Part shown: piece by piece, positions 8,864 through 16,022 of the stretch | Numbering within the stretch: the stretch's first letter is position 1 | How the letters are laid out: every line of letters begins with the position of its first letter | Origin: an uncultured Pseudomonadota bacterium | Lineage (GTDB): Bacteria; Pseudomonadota; Gammaproteobacteria; Burkholderiales; SG8-39 | Length of the DNA stretch: 30,940 bases | Direction of reading: 5' to 3' | NCBI GenBank assembly: GCA_903895005.1 | Contig: CAITSH010000029.1 | Location: 1-30,940 of the forward strand | Translations under genes and position numbers: made by a program | Notes under the pieces: generated by a model | What the model was told of the DNA's origin: nothing | What the model saw: the letters and a program-made list of their open reading frames with translations, nothing else | Databases searched by the model: none

Positions 8864-10971
8864 TGTCTGGTCTCCGTTGGATCCGGATCGATGTCCTGCA
8901 AGTCAAGAATGATATTACCCACCGCGTCAGAGCGGGCCATCACGCCGGGCGGCACGACAACCGTGGTGTCATAGGACTCGACAATCATCGGCCCCGGCAC
9001 CGCCGTGACAGACATATCGGCACGCGCCAGCACCGGGGTTTTTACCGGGGCCCCGTCGCGCGAAAAACTCACCATGCGGCTGCCGCCGGCTGCCGCGAGG
9101 GCCGTACCGCCCATGCGTATGCGTGCAAAATCCAGGCGCTGCTCGCGCCGGCCGCGTGCCGAGAGCCGCAGATTCACCAGTTCCAGCGGCTCTTCGTTGG
9201 CGTAACCGAAGGTCTCGCGATAGGCGCGCTGGAAATCGACCTTTAGCGCTGCGAGGGCATCGGCATCGAAGCGCGCGCCGCGCAAGGGAACGGTCAACTC
9301 GGACGACTGTCCGACATAGCGCAAATCTGCCTTGAGAGAAAACGCAACGGTGCTTTCCGGATAACCCTCCGCCGCAAGCGAAACGAGCCCCTGCCGGCGC
9401 AGGGACTCGGCCACCGCCTCAAGCGCCGCCGGATCGCATCCGTCCATGCGCCGCAAAACAGAGCGCAGAAAATCATGTCCCGCATCGGCGGCAAGCATTC
9501 CGGCCGAACAGAACACGCCGGCCATGACCGGCGCAATGACTCGCCGGATACCCAGGAGCCGCGCAACGTCCACCGCATGAACCGGGCCACCGCCGCCAAA
9601 GGCAATCAGTGTCATCTCACGCGGGTCGCGTCCGCGCTCGACCGTGACGGCCCGGATCGCCCGCGCCATGTTGACGTTCGCGACATGCCGAATGCCGTGC
9701 GCCGCGTCAAGCAGAGACAGACCCAACCTTGCGCCGATATGCCGTTCGATGGACTTCGCCGACAAGTCCGGATCAACTTTCAGACTACCGCCTGCGAGCG
9801 CGATCGGATTGAGGAGGCCGAGCACCATGTTCGCATCGGTGACGGTCGGACGTTCGTTACCCAGCCTGTAGCAGGCCGGCCCGGGATGTGCTCCGACGGA
9901 CTCCGGACCCACCAACAGCAAACCCCCGGCATCGATGGCCGCCACAGATCCGCCGCCCGCACCCACTTCGGCAATATCAATCGCCGGTACCTTGAGAACG
10001 TAACCTCCACCTTTTACGAAGCGGCTCGGCGAAGAAATGCCATCGCGAAATTCATATTCGTTGGTAAGCGAAGGCATGCCCGCTTCGATGATTGAGGCTT
10101 TCGCCGTGGTGCCGCCCATGTCAAACACGATCAGGTCGGCATCACCGGTCACGCGGCCAAGATGGGCCGATCCGGTAACACCGCCGGCAGGCCCGGAGGA
10201 CACGGCGAACACCGGTTTCCCGCTTGCGGCGGCGATACCCATCATGCCGCCGTTCGAGGCCATGACCTGAATCGGCGCGGTAATGCCGATGGCGGTCAGG
10301 TCGCGCCGCAAATTCGCGAGGTAGGCGCGCATCGCCGGCAGGATGTAAGCGTTGACCACGGTGGTGCTGGTGCGCTCGTACTCCTTCATTTCAGGAAGCA
10401 CTTCGCACGAGGCGGTTACAAGCAGTTCCGGGAACTCCGCCTCAAGAATCAGTTTGGCGGCGAGTTCGTGAACCGGGTTGGCGTAGCTGTTGAGGAAGCA
10501 GATCGCCACCGCTTGCACGCCTTCAGCCACGAAAAATGCCGCGACCTGCCGTACCTGCTGCGGATCAAGGGCATTCACCACCGAGCCATCGGCGGCGATT
10601 CTTTCGTCCACTTCACGGCGATAGCGTCTTGGGGACAGGGGCTCGGGCTTTGACCAGCCGAGGTCGAACATGGTGGGCGTGCGGATACGGCCGATTTCAA
10701 GCACGTCGCGAAAGCCGCGCGTGGTAAGGACACCGGTGCGCGCCCCGACCTTTTGCAGGATGGTGTTCGAGGCGGTGGTGGTGCCGTGGACAATCTCGGT
10801 CACCTCGGCTGCGGCCACGCCCGTAATGGCCAGAATTTCACGGATCGCACCAACAACCGCCCTGCCCGGGTCGTCGGGCGTGGTCGATGTCTTGTTGATG
10901 TACAGGGTGCCGTCGGCCATTTCGGCGACCACATCCGTAAAAGTGCCGCCGATGTCACAGCCGATGCGCAC
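8860..10971 (-). CDS. hyuA: Hydantoinase A / oxoprolinase-family alpha subunit
   Basis: The 703-residue protein begins with the ATP-binding signature DIGGTFTDVV (5-14) of the Hydant_A_N domain. It continues with the Hydantoinase_A domain, which shows SSGPAGGVTGSAHLG, FDMGGTTAK and FGGGGPVHA, and ends with a C-terminal beta-rich part. It supplies the ATP-dependent half of the reaction with HyuB. The start is GTG, with AGGA nine bases upstream and an in-frame stop close above it, so no longer start is possible. It is the first gene of the eight-gene minus-strand run. A two-subunit acetophenone carboxylase-like role is a less favoured alternative. Confidence 0.93.
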   Translation of the reverse strand: MRIGCDIGGTFTDVVAEMADGTLYINKTSTTPDDPGRAVVGAIREILAITGVAAAEVTEIVHGTTTASNTILQKVGARTGVLTTRGFRDVLEIGRIRTPTMFDLGWSKPEPLSPRRYRREVDERIAADGSVVNALDPQQVRQVAAFFVAEGVQAVAICFLNSYANPVHELAAKLILEAEFPELLVTASCEVLPEMKEYERTSTTVVNAYILPAMRAYLANLRRDLTAIGITAPIQVMASNGGMMGIAAASGKPVFAVSSGPAGGVTGSAHLGRVTGDADLIVFDMGGTTAKASIIEAGMPSLTNEYEFRDGISSPSRFVKGGGYVLKVPAIDIAEVGAGGGSVAAIDAGGLLLVGPESVGAHPGPACYRLGNERPTVTDANMVLGLLNPIALAGGSLKVDPDLSAKSIERHIGARLGLSLLDAAHGIRHVANVNMARAIRAVTVERGRDPREMTLIAFGGGGPVHAVDVARLLGIRRVIAPVMAGVFCSAGMLAADAGHDFLRSVLRRMDGCDPAALEAVAESLRRQGLVSLAAEGYPESTVAFSLKADLRYVGQSSELTVPLRGARFDADALAALKVDFQRAYRETFGYANEEPLELVNLRLSARGRREQRLDFARIRMGGTALAAAGGSRMVSFSRDGAPVKTPVLARADMSVTAVPGPMIVESYDTTVVVPPGVMARSDAVGNIILDLQDIDPDPTETRQ

Positions 10972-11020
10972 GCTAAATATTCCTGGAAGTCACTCCGGAT
11001 TTGCGGAGGAATTTAATTGG

Positions 11021-11034
11021 ACTGACTGGTTAGT
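11021..11034. promoter_or_regulatory. Candidate TetR-type operator upstream of hyuA
   Basis: ACTGACTGGTTAGT is an imperfect inverted repeat (10 of 14 positions symmetrical, pattern ACTNACNNGTNAGT). This style is often bound by AcrR/TetR repressors. It lies about 50 bases upstream of the hyuA GTG and downstream of a TTGACA box, where a repressor would block transcription. The TetR fragment at 1-405 is the obvious candidate binder, which is inference. Confidence 0.4.
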
Positions 11035-11038
11035 TGCT

Positions 11039-11068
11039 ATCGTCCACGCAAACCACTGCGCTTGTCAA
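11039..11068 (-). promoter_or_regulatory. Candidate promoter of the hyu/ABC/cox operon
   Basis: Reading the minus strand, a perfect TTGACA occupies 11068-11063. Eighteen bases later only a weak -10 hexamer GACGAT (11044-11039) is found. A strong -35 with a poor -10 fits a regulated promoter, but the assignment rests on one good box. Confidence 0.35.
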
Positions 11069-11159
11069 GAATAGGCGAACCTCCGGGGCTGCAGACCCCG
11101 ATTGCGCGGATCGATCTCAACCGGAAGCGGCATGCGCAGGGGGCGCACGCCGACGTCAA

Positions 11160-11546
11160 TCAGCCGCGCTTTCCCGAAAGCAAGAAGCCGGGATTAAGGC
11201 CGATGGACACGGCGGCACCCTCAAGGCGCAGGAATGACGCATAGCCTTCGGGCACGATTTCAAACCCGAACTTGATCTTGCCCTTGAGGCGAACCGCCTG
11301 CGCGCCGAACAAATCGCCGCGCGGAACATAACCGGGGAGGTCGATGAAGGGCACAGGGGACTCAGCGCAATCGGGACAGACACCCGCCTCACCGGCAAGG
11401 ACGATCTGCTTGGGGTTGGCATGCATCGAGGCAAGATAGCCGCGTAATTCCACATCCTGGCCCGAAAGCGACTCGGCACGTTTGCTGAACTTCATGCGCG
11501 CATCGCCGATGTGATCGAACAAATCCTTGAAACCGATGGGGGTCAT
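11160..11546 (-). CDS. Hypothetical protein with a CPDC motif
   Basis: I do not recognise this 128-residue protein with confidence. It has no signal peptide from the ATG chosen and no membrane segment. The central part reads GQDVELRGYLASMHANPKQ followed by GVCPDC (C57, C60). This resembles the beta-rich, OB-like pattern of small bacterial proteins that speak of a pathway step but have no assigned activity. The CxxC could bind metal or be redox-active. The frame is open to 11615, but the extra N-terminal residues are basic and low in hydrophobicity, so I prefer the ATG at 11546; neither start has a strong Shine-Dalgarno. It follows the receiver gene on the same strand and ends about 190 bases upstream of hyuA. 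Confidence 0.6.
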   Translation of the reverse strand: MTPIGFKDLFDHIGDARMKFSKRAESLSGQDVELRGYLASMHANPKQIVLAGEAGVCPDCAESPVPFIDLPGYVPRGDLFGAQAVRLKGKIKFGFEIVPEGYASFLRLEGAAVSIGLNPGFLLSGKRG

Positions 11547-11635
11547 GTTTTTTGCCGGTGGTTTGCGCAGGCATCGCCCGGAAACCCGCGCCAGACGGGC
11601 ATTTCCAGCCTGCATCTACAAAATGAACTGGCTCT

Positions 11636-11641
11636 ATTTTA
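11636..11641 (-). promoter_or_regulatory. Possible -10 element (TAAAAT) for the CPDC protein gene
   Basis: TAAAAT on the minus strand lies about 90 bases before the ATG of the small CPDC protein, in the 149-base gap after the receiver gene. No convincing -35 box accompanies it, so it is only a candidate. Confidence 0.25.
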
Positions 11642-11695
11642 ACGCAGCCCGGGGATCGGCGTCCGCAGCGCCGGCATGCGCAAGAGCCCGCGCAG

Positions 11696-12160
11696 CTAGC
11701 GGACGGTGCCCCCGTCATGGCAATGACAGGGGTGGGAATGGTTGTGCAAAACCCAGTACAACGCCGCTTCGGTGACCCGATTCACATAGGCGCTCAGACT
11801 GACCGGCTTGCGAATGTAGCTGTTCGCGCCAAGCGCAAAGCTGTCGCGCAAATCAGACGCTTCACCAGAAGCGGTAAGCATGACAACAGGAATGGTCCGC
11901 GAGCGCACGTCCTCCTTGAGTCGGCGCAACACTTCCAAGCCATTGATGATGGGCAGTTCGATTTCGAGCAGGATCAGGTTACACACGCCCGCCGGGCCTC
12001 GGGCCGCATACCCATCGGGACCAAACACCAGGTCAAGGGCGCTTGCACCGTCCCATGCGTGCGCAATACGGCTTTCCGAAGCGATATTGCGCAGCGCACG
12101 CAAACTCAGCTCGGCGTCATCGGCATTGTGCTCGACAAGCAGTATCTCCCGGTCTTTCAA
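11696..12160 (-). CDS. Stand-alone receiver protein with degenerate phosphorylation site and His/Cys-rich tail
   Basis: The 154-residue protein is a single receiver domain of the Rcp1-like type (ILLVEHNADDAELS at the N-terminus, GLEVLRRLKED after strand 3). The phospho-acceptor position, normally Asp in LILLDLNLP, is Glu here (LILLEIELP, E66, codon GAA). One of the acidic-pocket residues is His (VEHN, H11) instead of Asp. The conserved T96 and K118 remain. The C-terminus HNHSHPCHCHD (139-149) holds five His and two Cys, a likely metal-binding tail. The start is TTG, with GGAAG five bases upstream. It is divergent from a NarL-type regulator and hybrid kinase, so it may act in that pathway without phosphorylation. 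Confidence 0.85.
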   Translation of the reverse strand: MKDREILLVEHNADDAELSLRALRNIASESRIAHAWDGASALDLVFGPDGYAARGPAGVCNLILLEIELPIINGLEVLRRLKEDVRSRTIPVVMLTASGEASDLRDSFALGANSYIRKPVSLSAYVNRVTEAALYWVLHNHSHPCHCHDGGTVR

Positions 12161-12336
12161 TTCGGCTTCCTACCCTCGTTGCACCCGCCAGAGTCGGAAA
12201 TTCTTGTCTGTATCCTGGGGACGCCGGATAAATAATTCCATCCGATTGCCACTGGCGATCATTATCGTTTTTGCCCCTGTGCGGGGAAATCCGCCAGAAG
12301 TCGCGGCCAACCTAGCCGAAGGTCTAAGTACTGAGG

Positions 12337-12382
12337 GTTTGTTATTGGGTGTATTCTTCATTTAAATCAATTAATAACAAAC
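12337..12382. repeat. Inverted repeat in the divergent intergenic region (10-bp arms)
   Basis: GTTTGTTATT (12337-12346) and AATAACAAAC (12373-12382) are perfect inverted copies separated by 26 bases. The right arm ends seven bases before the GTG of the NarL-type regulator, where a Shine-Dalgarno would be expected but none is seen. It could be a pair of binding half-sites or an mRNA hairpin over the start region. Confidence 0.5.
12339..12367 (+). promoter_or_regulatory. Candidate promoter of the NarL-type regulator/hybrid kinase operon
   Basis: TTGTTA (12339-12344) and TTAAAT (12362-12367) are spaced by 17 bases, each matching four of six consensus positions. The -35 falls inside the left arm of the inverted repeat. 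A start site would lie about 15-20 bases before the GTG. Confidence 0.35.
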
Positions 12383-12389
12383 TACAGCC

Positions 12390-13037
12390 GTGAATATCCT
12401 CCTCGTCGACGACCATGTACTGTTTCGCGCGGGTATGCGCTACCTGCTGCGCCGGCTGAACAACGCCCTAGAACTCGAAGAGGCCAGCAACCATGCTGAA
12501 GCGTGCGCCCGGCTCGCGCTCAAAACCCCCGACATAGTGTTGCTCGATACGGGGTTGCCGGATATTTCGGGGCTCGCCGCCCTCGACAGTCTGCGTGTCC
12601 TCGCGCCGGCCACGCCTTTTGTCGTGATTTCCGCAAACGAGGACGTGAATTTCGTGCACCACACGATCGAACACGGTGCCATGGGTTTCATACCCAAATC
12701 ATCCACGCCGGAATTACTGATCCATGCCCTTGACCTTGCGCTCGCAAAGGGGGTTTACCTGCCGCAAGCGGTGCTCGACGGCCCGCTTGCCCGGGGCCAT
12801 TCCATGCAACCCTTCGCCAAAGAGCCCCAGACACCGCTGACCGGACTGACAAAACGGCAGATGGAGGTATTGCGCGGCGTGATTTCGGGCAAGTCAAACA
12901 AGGCCATTGCGCAAGACCTGAAGCTGTCAGACGCCACGGTCAAGGCCCACCTCACGCTGACGTTCCGCGCCATGGGTGTTAACAGTCGCACGGAGGCGAT
13001 TTATGCCGCAGCCAAACTGGGCTTGCGGCTAGATTGA
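12390..13037 (+). CDS. NarL/FixJ-type response regulator (REC + LuxR HTH)
   Basis: The 215-residue regulator has a receiver domain (residues 1-118) with acidic pocket D7/D8, phospho-acceptor D53 in VLLDTGLP, S81 and K103. A LuxR-type helix-turn-helix follows (about 150-213: LTKRQMEVLRGVISGKSNKAIAQ...ATVKAHL). Unlike the neighbouring receiver protein it keeps a full phosphorylation site. The start is GTG with no clear Shine-Dalgarno. Its stop overlaps the kinase start as TTGA, so the kinase is very likely its partner. Target genes are not evident; autoregulation through the upstream inverted repeat is possible. Confidence 0.93.
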   Translation: MNILLVDDHVLFRAGMRYLLRRLNNALELEEASNHAEACARLALKTPDIVLLDTGLPDISGLAALDSLRVLAPATPFVVISANEDVNFVHHTIEHGAMGFIPKSSTPELLIHALDLALAKGVYLPQAVLDGPLARGHSMQPFAKEPQTPLTGLTKRQMEVLRGVISGKSNKAIAQDLKLSDATVKAHLTLTFRAMGVNSRTEAIYAAAKLGLRLD

Positions 13038-15961
13038 CCTTCCTTTCCAGGCGATTCTGGCCCGCCTGGCTGGCGCTTTGCGCCGGCATTCTGGTCACGT
13101 CACTGGCGACCCTGTACATCAAGCAGAGTATCGAACAGGACGCGCAGCGCTATTTTTCATTTGTCTGCGACGAGATTACCGACCACCTCAAGGACAGGCT
13201 CGCCTCCGACTCACTCGTACTGCAGGGTGCGGCTGCGCTTTTCTCCAAATCCAACAAGGTCAGCCCGGCGGATTGGGAGGGCTACAGCGAAGCGCTTCGA
13301 ACCAGCCAGGTCATACGCGGAGCGCAGGGCATCGGGTTTGCGCAACGGATTACACCCGGCGAGTTGGTCGCGCATACGGCCAGCATTCGTGCCGCAGGAC
13401 AGCCGGGATACACCGTGCGTCCCGCCGGTGCACGCACGTTATACGCGCCGATCGTCTATACCTCGCCCCCCACCGAACGTAACCGGCGCGCCATCGGATT
13501 CGACATGCTTTCGGACCCGGTGCGCAGGGCAGCGATGGAACGGGCGCGGGATCGCGGACAGGCCGCGCTTTCACGCCGGACCGGGTTGCTCGCCGAGGGC
13601 AATGAGTCGGATCACGTCGGCGCGCTGATGTATGTTCCGATTTACCGCAACGTACTGCCCACTACAACCATTGAGCAGAGACGGGCGGCACTGATCGGCT
13701 GGGCTTACCGGGTCTATCGCATGACCGAGTTTGTACCCGAAGTTATCAATATATGGCGGGTGCAAAACGGCAATTTCCTCAACCTGCGGATTTACGACGG
13801 CTTGCGCGCCACCGCGGACACGCTGATGTATGAGAGTGAGAACGCCGGGCGCATTAATTCCATGTCGCTTTTTTTTCAACACCGGGTGGTCAGTTTCAAC
13901 GACCAAGAATGGATCGTCACCTATGACCGCGATCCGGGTGAGCCGGGGGTGAGTTACACACCAGCGTGGCGGTTCATGGCCGGCGGCATCGCGCTCAGCG
14001 CCCTGGTGTTCGCGCTGCTGCTTTTACTGGTCAGCACACGAACCCGCGCCGCCCGCATCGCCGACAGCCTGACCAGCGAAATCCGCGAAGCCGCCGTTTC
14101 ATTACAGGCAAGCGAGCAACGCTGGAAATTCGCCGTCGAAGGCTCCGGCGACGGACTTTGGGACCGGGACATGACCACCGGGGCGGTGTTTCGCTCCGGC
14201 CGGTGGCAAGAGCTGTTCGGACAGACCGACGGCGACATCGGCAGCAACATAGACGCTTGGGAGCGCCGCATCCATCCCGATGACCTGCCCGGCGTTCGAG
14301 CGGCCTTGCAGGCGCATCTTGACGGACTCACCCCTGTCTACCAAAGCGAACACCGGATCCGTCTGCAAGATGGCAATTACCGCTGGATCTTCGGGCGTGG
14401 AAAAGTGATGAGCCGAGACGCTTCCGGGCGGCCCCTGCGCATGATCGGCACCGCCTCGGACATCACCGCACGAAAGCAGGGGGAGGATGCCCTGCGCATG
14501 GCGCGCCTCACCCTCGACTCGGTGTCCGATGCGCTCATGTGGGTGGATGCGGACGCGCGCATCGTTGAAGTCAACGCGGCCGCCTGCGACATGCTGGGCT
14601 ACACGCGCAAAGAGATGCTGAAGTTGCACGTCTGGGATATCAATCCGGCGTCGTATATCGATCGGGATGCATGGCCCAATCGTTTCGCCGAACTGGCGCG
14701 CCTGGGCACCCGGAAATTCGAAACCATCCACCGTAGCAAGGATGGCAGGATGATCCCGGTGGAGGTGGTGACAAGCCGCATCGAATTCAGCACAGGTTCG
14801 CAGAACTGCGCGTTCATTCGCGACATAAGCGCGCGCAAGCAAAACGAAGCCGCGCTCGTGGCGGCGGCGGCCGATGCCGAAAAGGCCAACAACGCGAAGT
14901 CCCGCTTCCTTGCGGCGGCAAGCCACGACCTGCGCCAGCCGCTCTCGGCGCTGGCACTTTATGTCGGCGCGCTCCATTCCATCGCCCCCGCTTCCTGCCG
15001 CGATGTGGTCGAACACATCATTGCCTGCAGCCGCAGCCTCAACGAACTGCTCGGCGACCTGCTCGATGTCAGCAAGCTGGATGCCGGCGTGGTCACACCG
15101 ACATCGGCTGACTTCGCCGTCGACGATTTACTGGCAAGCCTCGTTTCGGTAAACGCGGCAGAGGCGGACATCAAGGGCCTGCATATCCGCCGGCGCGACT
15201 GCGGCCTGTTCGCGTACACGGATCGGCAGCTCTACCAGCGCATACTGGGCAACCTGTTATCCAATGCGATCCGCTACACTGAAAAAGGCGGCGTGCTGAT
15301 CGCCTGCCGGATGCGCGGTGGCAAACACTGGATAGAGGTATGGGACACCGGAATAGGCATTTCCGAAAAGGACACCGCGATTGTGTTTGAAGAGTTCCGG
15401 CAAGTGGGCGACAGCGCGCGCAATCGGGGCAGCGGTCTGGGGCTTGCCATTGTCGCAAAGTCCGCTGCACTGTTGGGTTTGCAGGTGCGGCTGCGCTCGC
15501 GGCCGGGGCGCGGCTCCCTGTTCGCAATCGAAATGCCCGCCAGCGCAAACCCAGGCGCCGAACGCCCGCCCGAATCGACCCTGCCGACACGTTCGTGCAT
15601 TATCGGTCTGGTTGAGGACAACACCCCGCTGCGTCACGCCCTGGCGCTCGCACTTGAAACACTGGGCCACGTGGTATTCCCCGCCACCGGCGGCGCAGAG
15701 TTGCTGGCGAACCTCGGCGAGCAGGCTCCAGACCTCATCATTTCCGACTACCGGCTTGCGCAAAGCGAAACCGGGTTTGATGTGATCGCGGCGGCCCGTG
15801 CCGCGTTCGGCGAAGGGCTACCGGCCATTATCATCACCGGTGACACCGATCCGGAATTGATCCGCCAGATGAATAACGCCGACGTGACAGTGCAATACAA
15901 ACCGCTGCAAATCGACGAACTGGCGCTGTGTATTCTTCAGGCGACCAACATCAGCGACTGA
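13034..15961 (+). CDS. Membrane-bound hybrid sensor histidine kinase (CHASE-PAS-PAS-HisKA-HATPase-REC)
   Basis: The 975-residue protein has a first membrane segment (about 10-28) and a periplasmic CHASE domain (about 40-235; GIGFAQRITPGE, LYAPIVYTSPP, AIGFDMLSDPVRRAAM, YVPIYRN). A second membrane segment follows at about 315-334, then two PAS/PAC units (about 360-482 and 485-605). The dimerisation domain has H631 in ASHDLRQPLSAL. The ATPase domain shows NLLSNAIRY (740-748), DTGIGIS (771-777) and GSGLGLAIV (799-807). The C-terminal receiver has E861/D862, D905, T935 and K956. CHASE domains sense small extracellular ligands, so it probably detects a periplasmic compound. The TTG start overlaps the regulator stop. 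Confidence 0.92.
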   Translation: MTFLSRRFWPAWLALCAGILVTSLATLYIKQSIEQDAQRYFSFVCDEITDHLKDRLASDSLVLQGAAALFSKSNKVSPADWEGYSEALRTSQVIRGAQGIGFAQRITPGELVAHTASIRAAGQPGYTVRPAGARTLYAPIVYTSPPTERNRRAIGFDMLSDPVRRAAMERARDRGQAALSRRTGLLAEGNESDHVGALMYVPIYRNVLPTTTIEQRRAALIGWAYRVYRMTEFVPEVINIWRVQNGNFLNLRIYDGLRATADTLMYESENAGRINSMSLFFQHRVVSFNDQEWIVTYDRDPGEPGVSYTPAWRFMAGGIALSALVFALLLLLVSTRTRAARIADSLTSEIREAAVSLQASEQRWKFAVEGSGDGLWDRDMTTGAVFRSGRWQELFGQTDGDIGSNIDAWERRIHPDDLPGVRAALQAHLDGLTPVYQSEHRIRLQDGNYRWIFGRGKVMSRDASGRPLRMIGTASDITARKQGEDALRMARLTLDSVSDALMWVDADARIVEVNAAACDMLGYTRKEMLKLHVWDINPASYIDRDAWPNRFAELARLGTRKFETIHRSKDGRMIPVEVVTSRIEFSTGSQNCAFIRDISARKQNEAALVAAAADAEKANNAKSRFLAAASHDLRQPLSALALYVGALHSIAPASCRDVVEHIIACSRSLNELLGDLLDVSKLDAGVVTPTSADFAVDDLLASLVSVNAAEADIKGLHIRRRDCGLFAYTDRQLYQRILGNLLSNAIRYTEKGGVLIACRMRGGKHWIEVWDTGIGISEKDTAIVFEEFRQVGDSARNRGSGLGLAIVAKSAALLGLQVRLRSRPGRGSLFAIEMPASANPGAERPPESTLPTRSCIIGLVEDNTPLRHALALALETLGHVVFPATGGAELLANLGEQAPDLIISDYRLAQSETGFDVIAAARAAFGEGLPAIIITGDTDPELIRQMNNADVTVQYKPLQIDELALCILQATNISD

Positions 15962-16022
15962 ACCTGCAGGCTGAAAACCCCCGCCAGACGGTCGTTTCCC
16001 GCCGATGCCCCATTGAACCTGT

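Noticed and set aside
7097..10971. Acetone carboxylase
   Set aside because: Acetone carboxylase needs a third small subunit next to the two large ones; none is present here, and the neighbours are a transporter and Mo hydroxylase.
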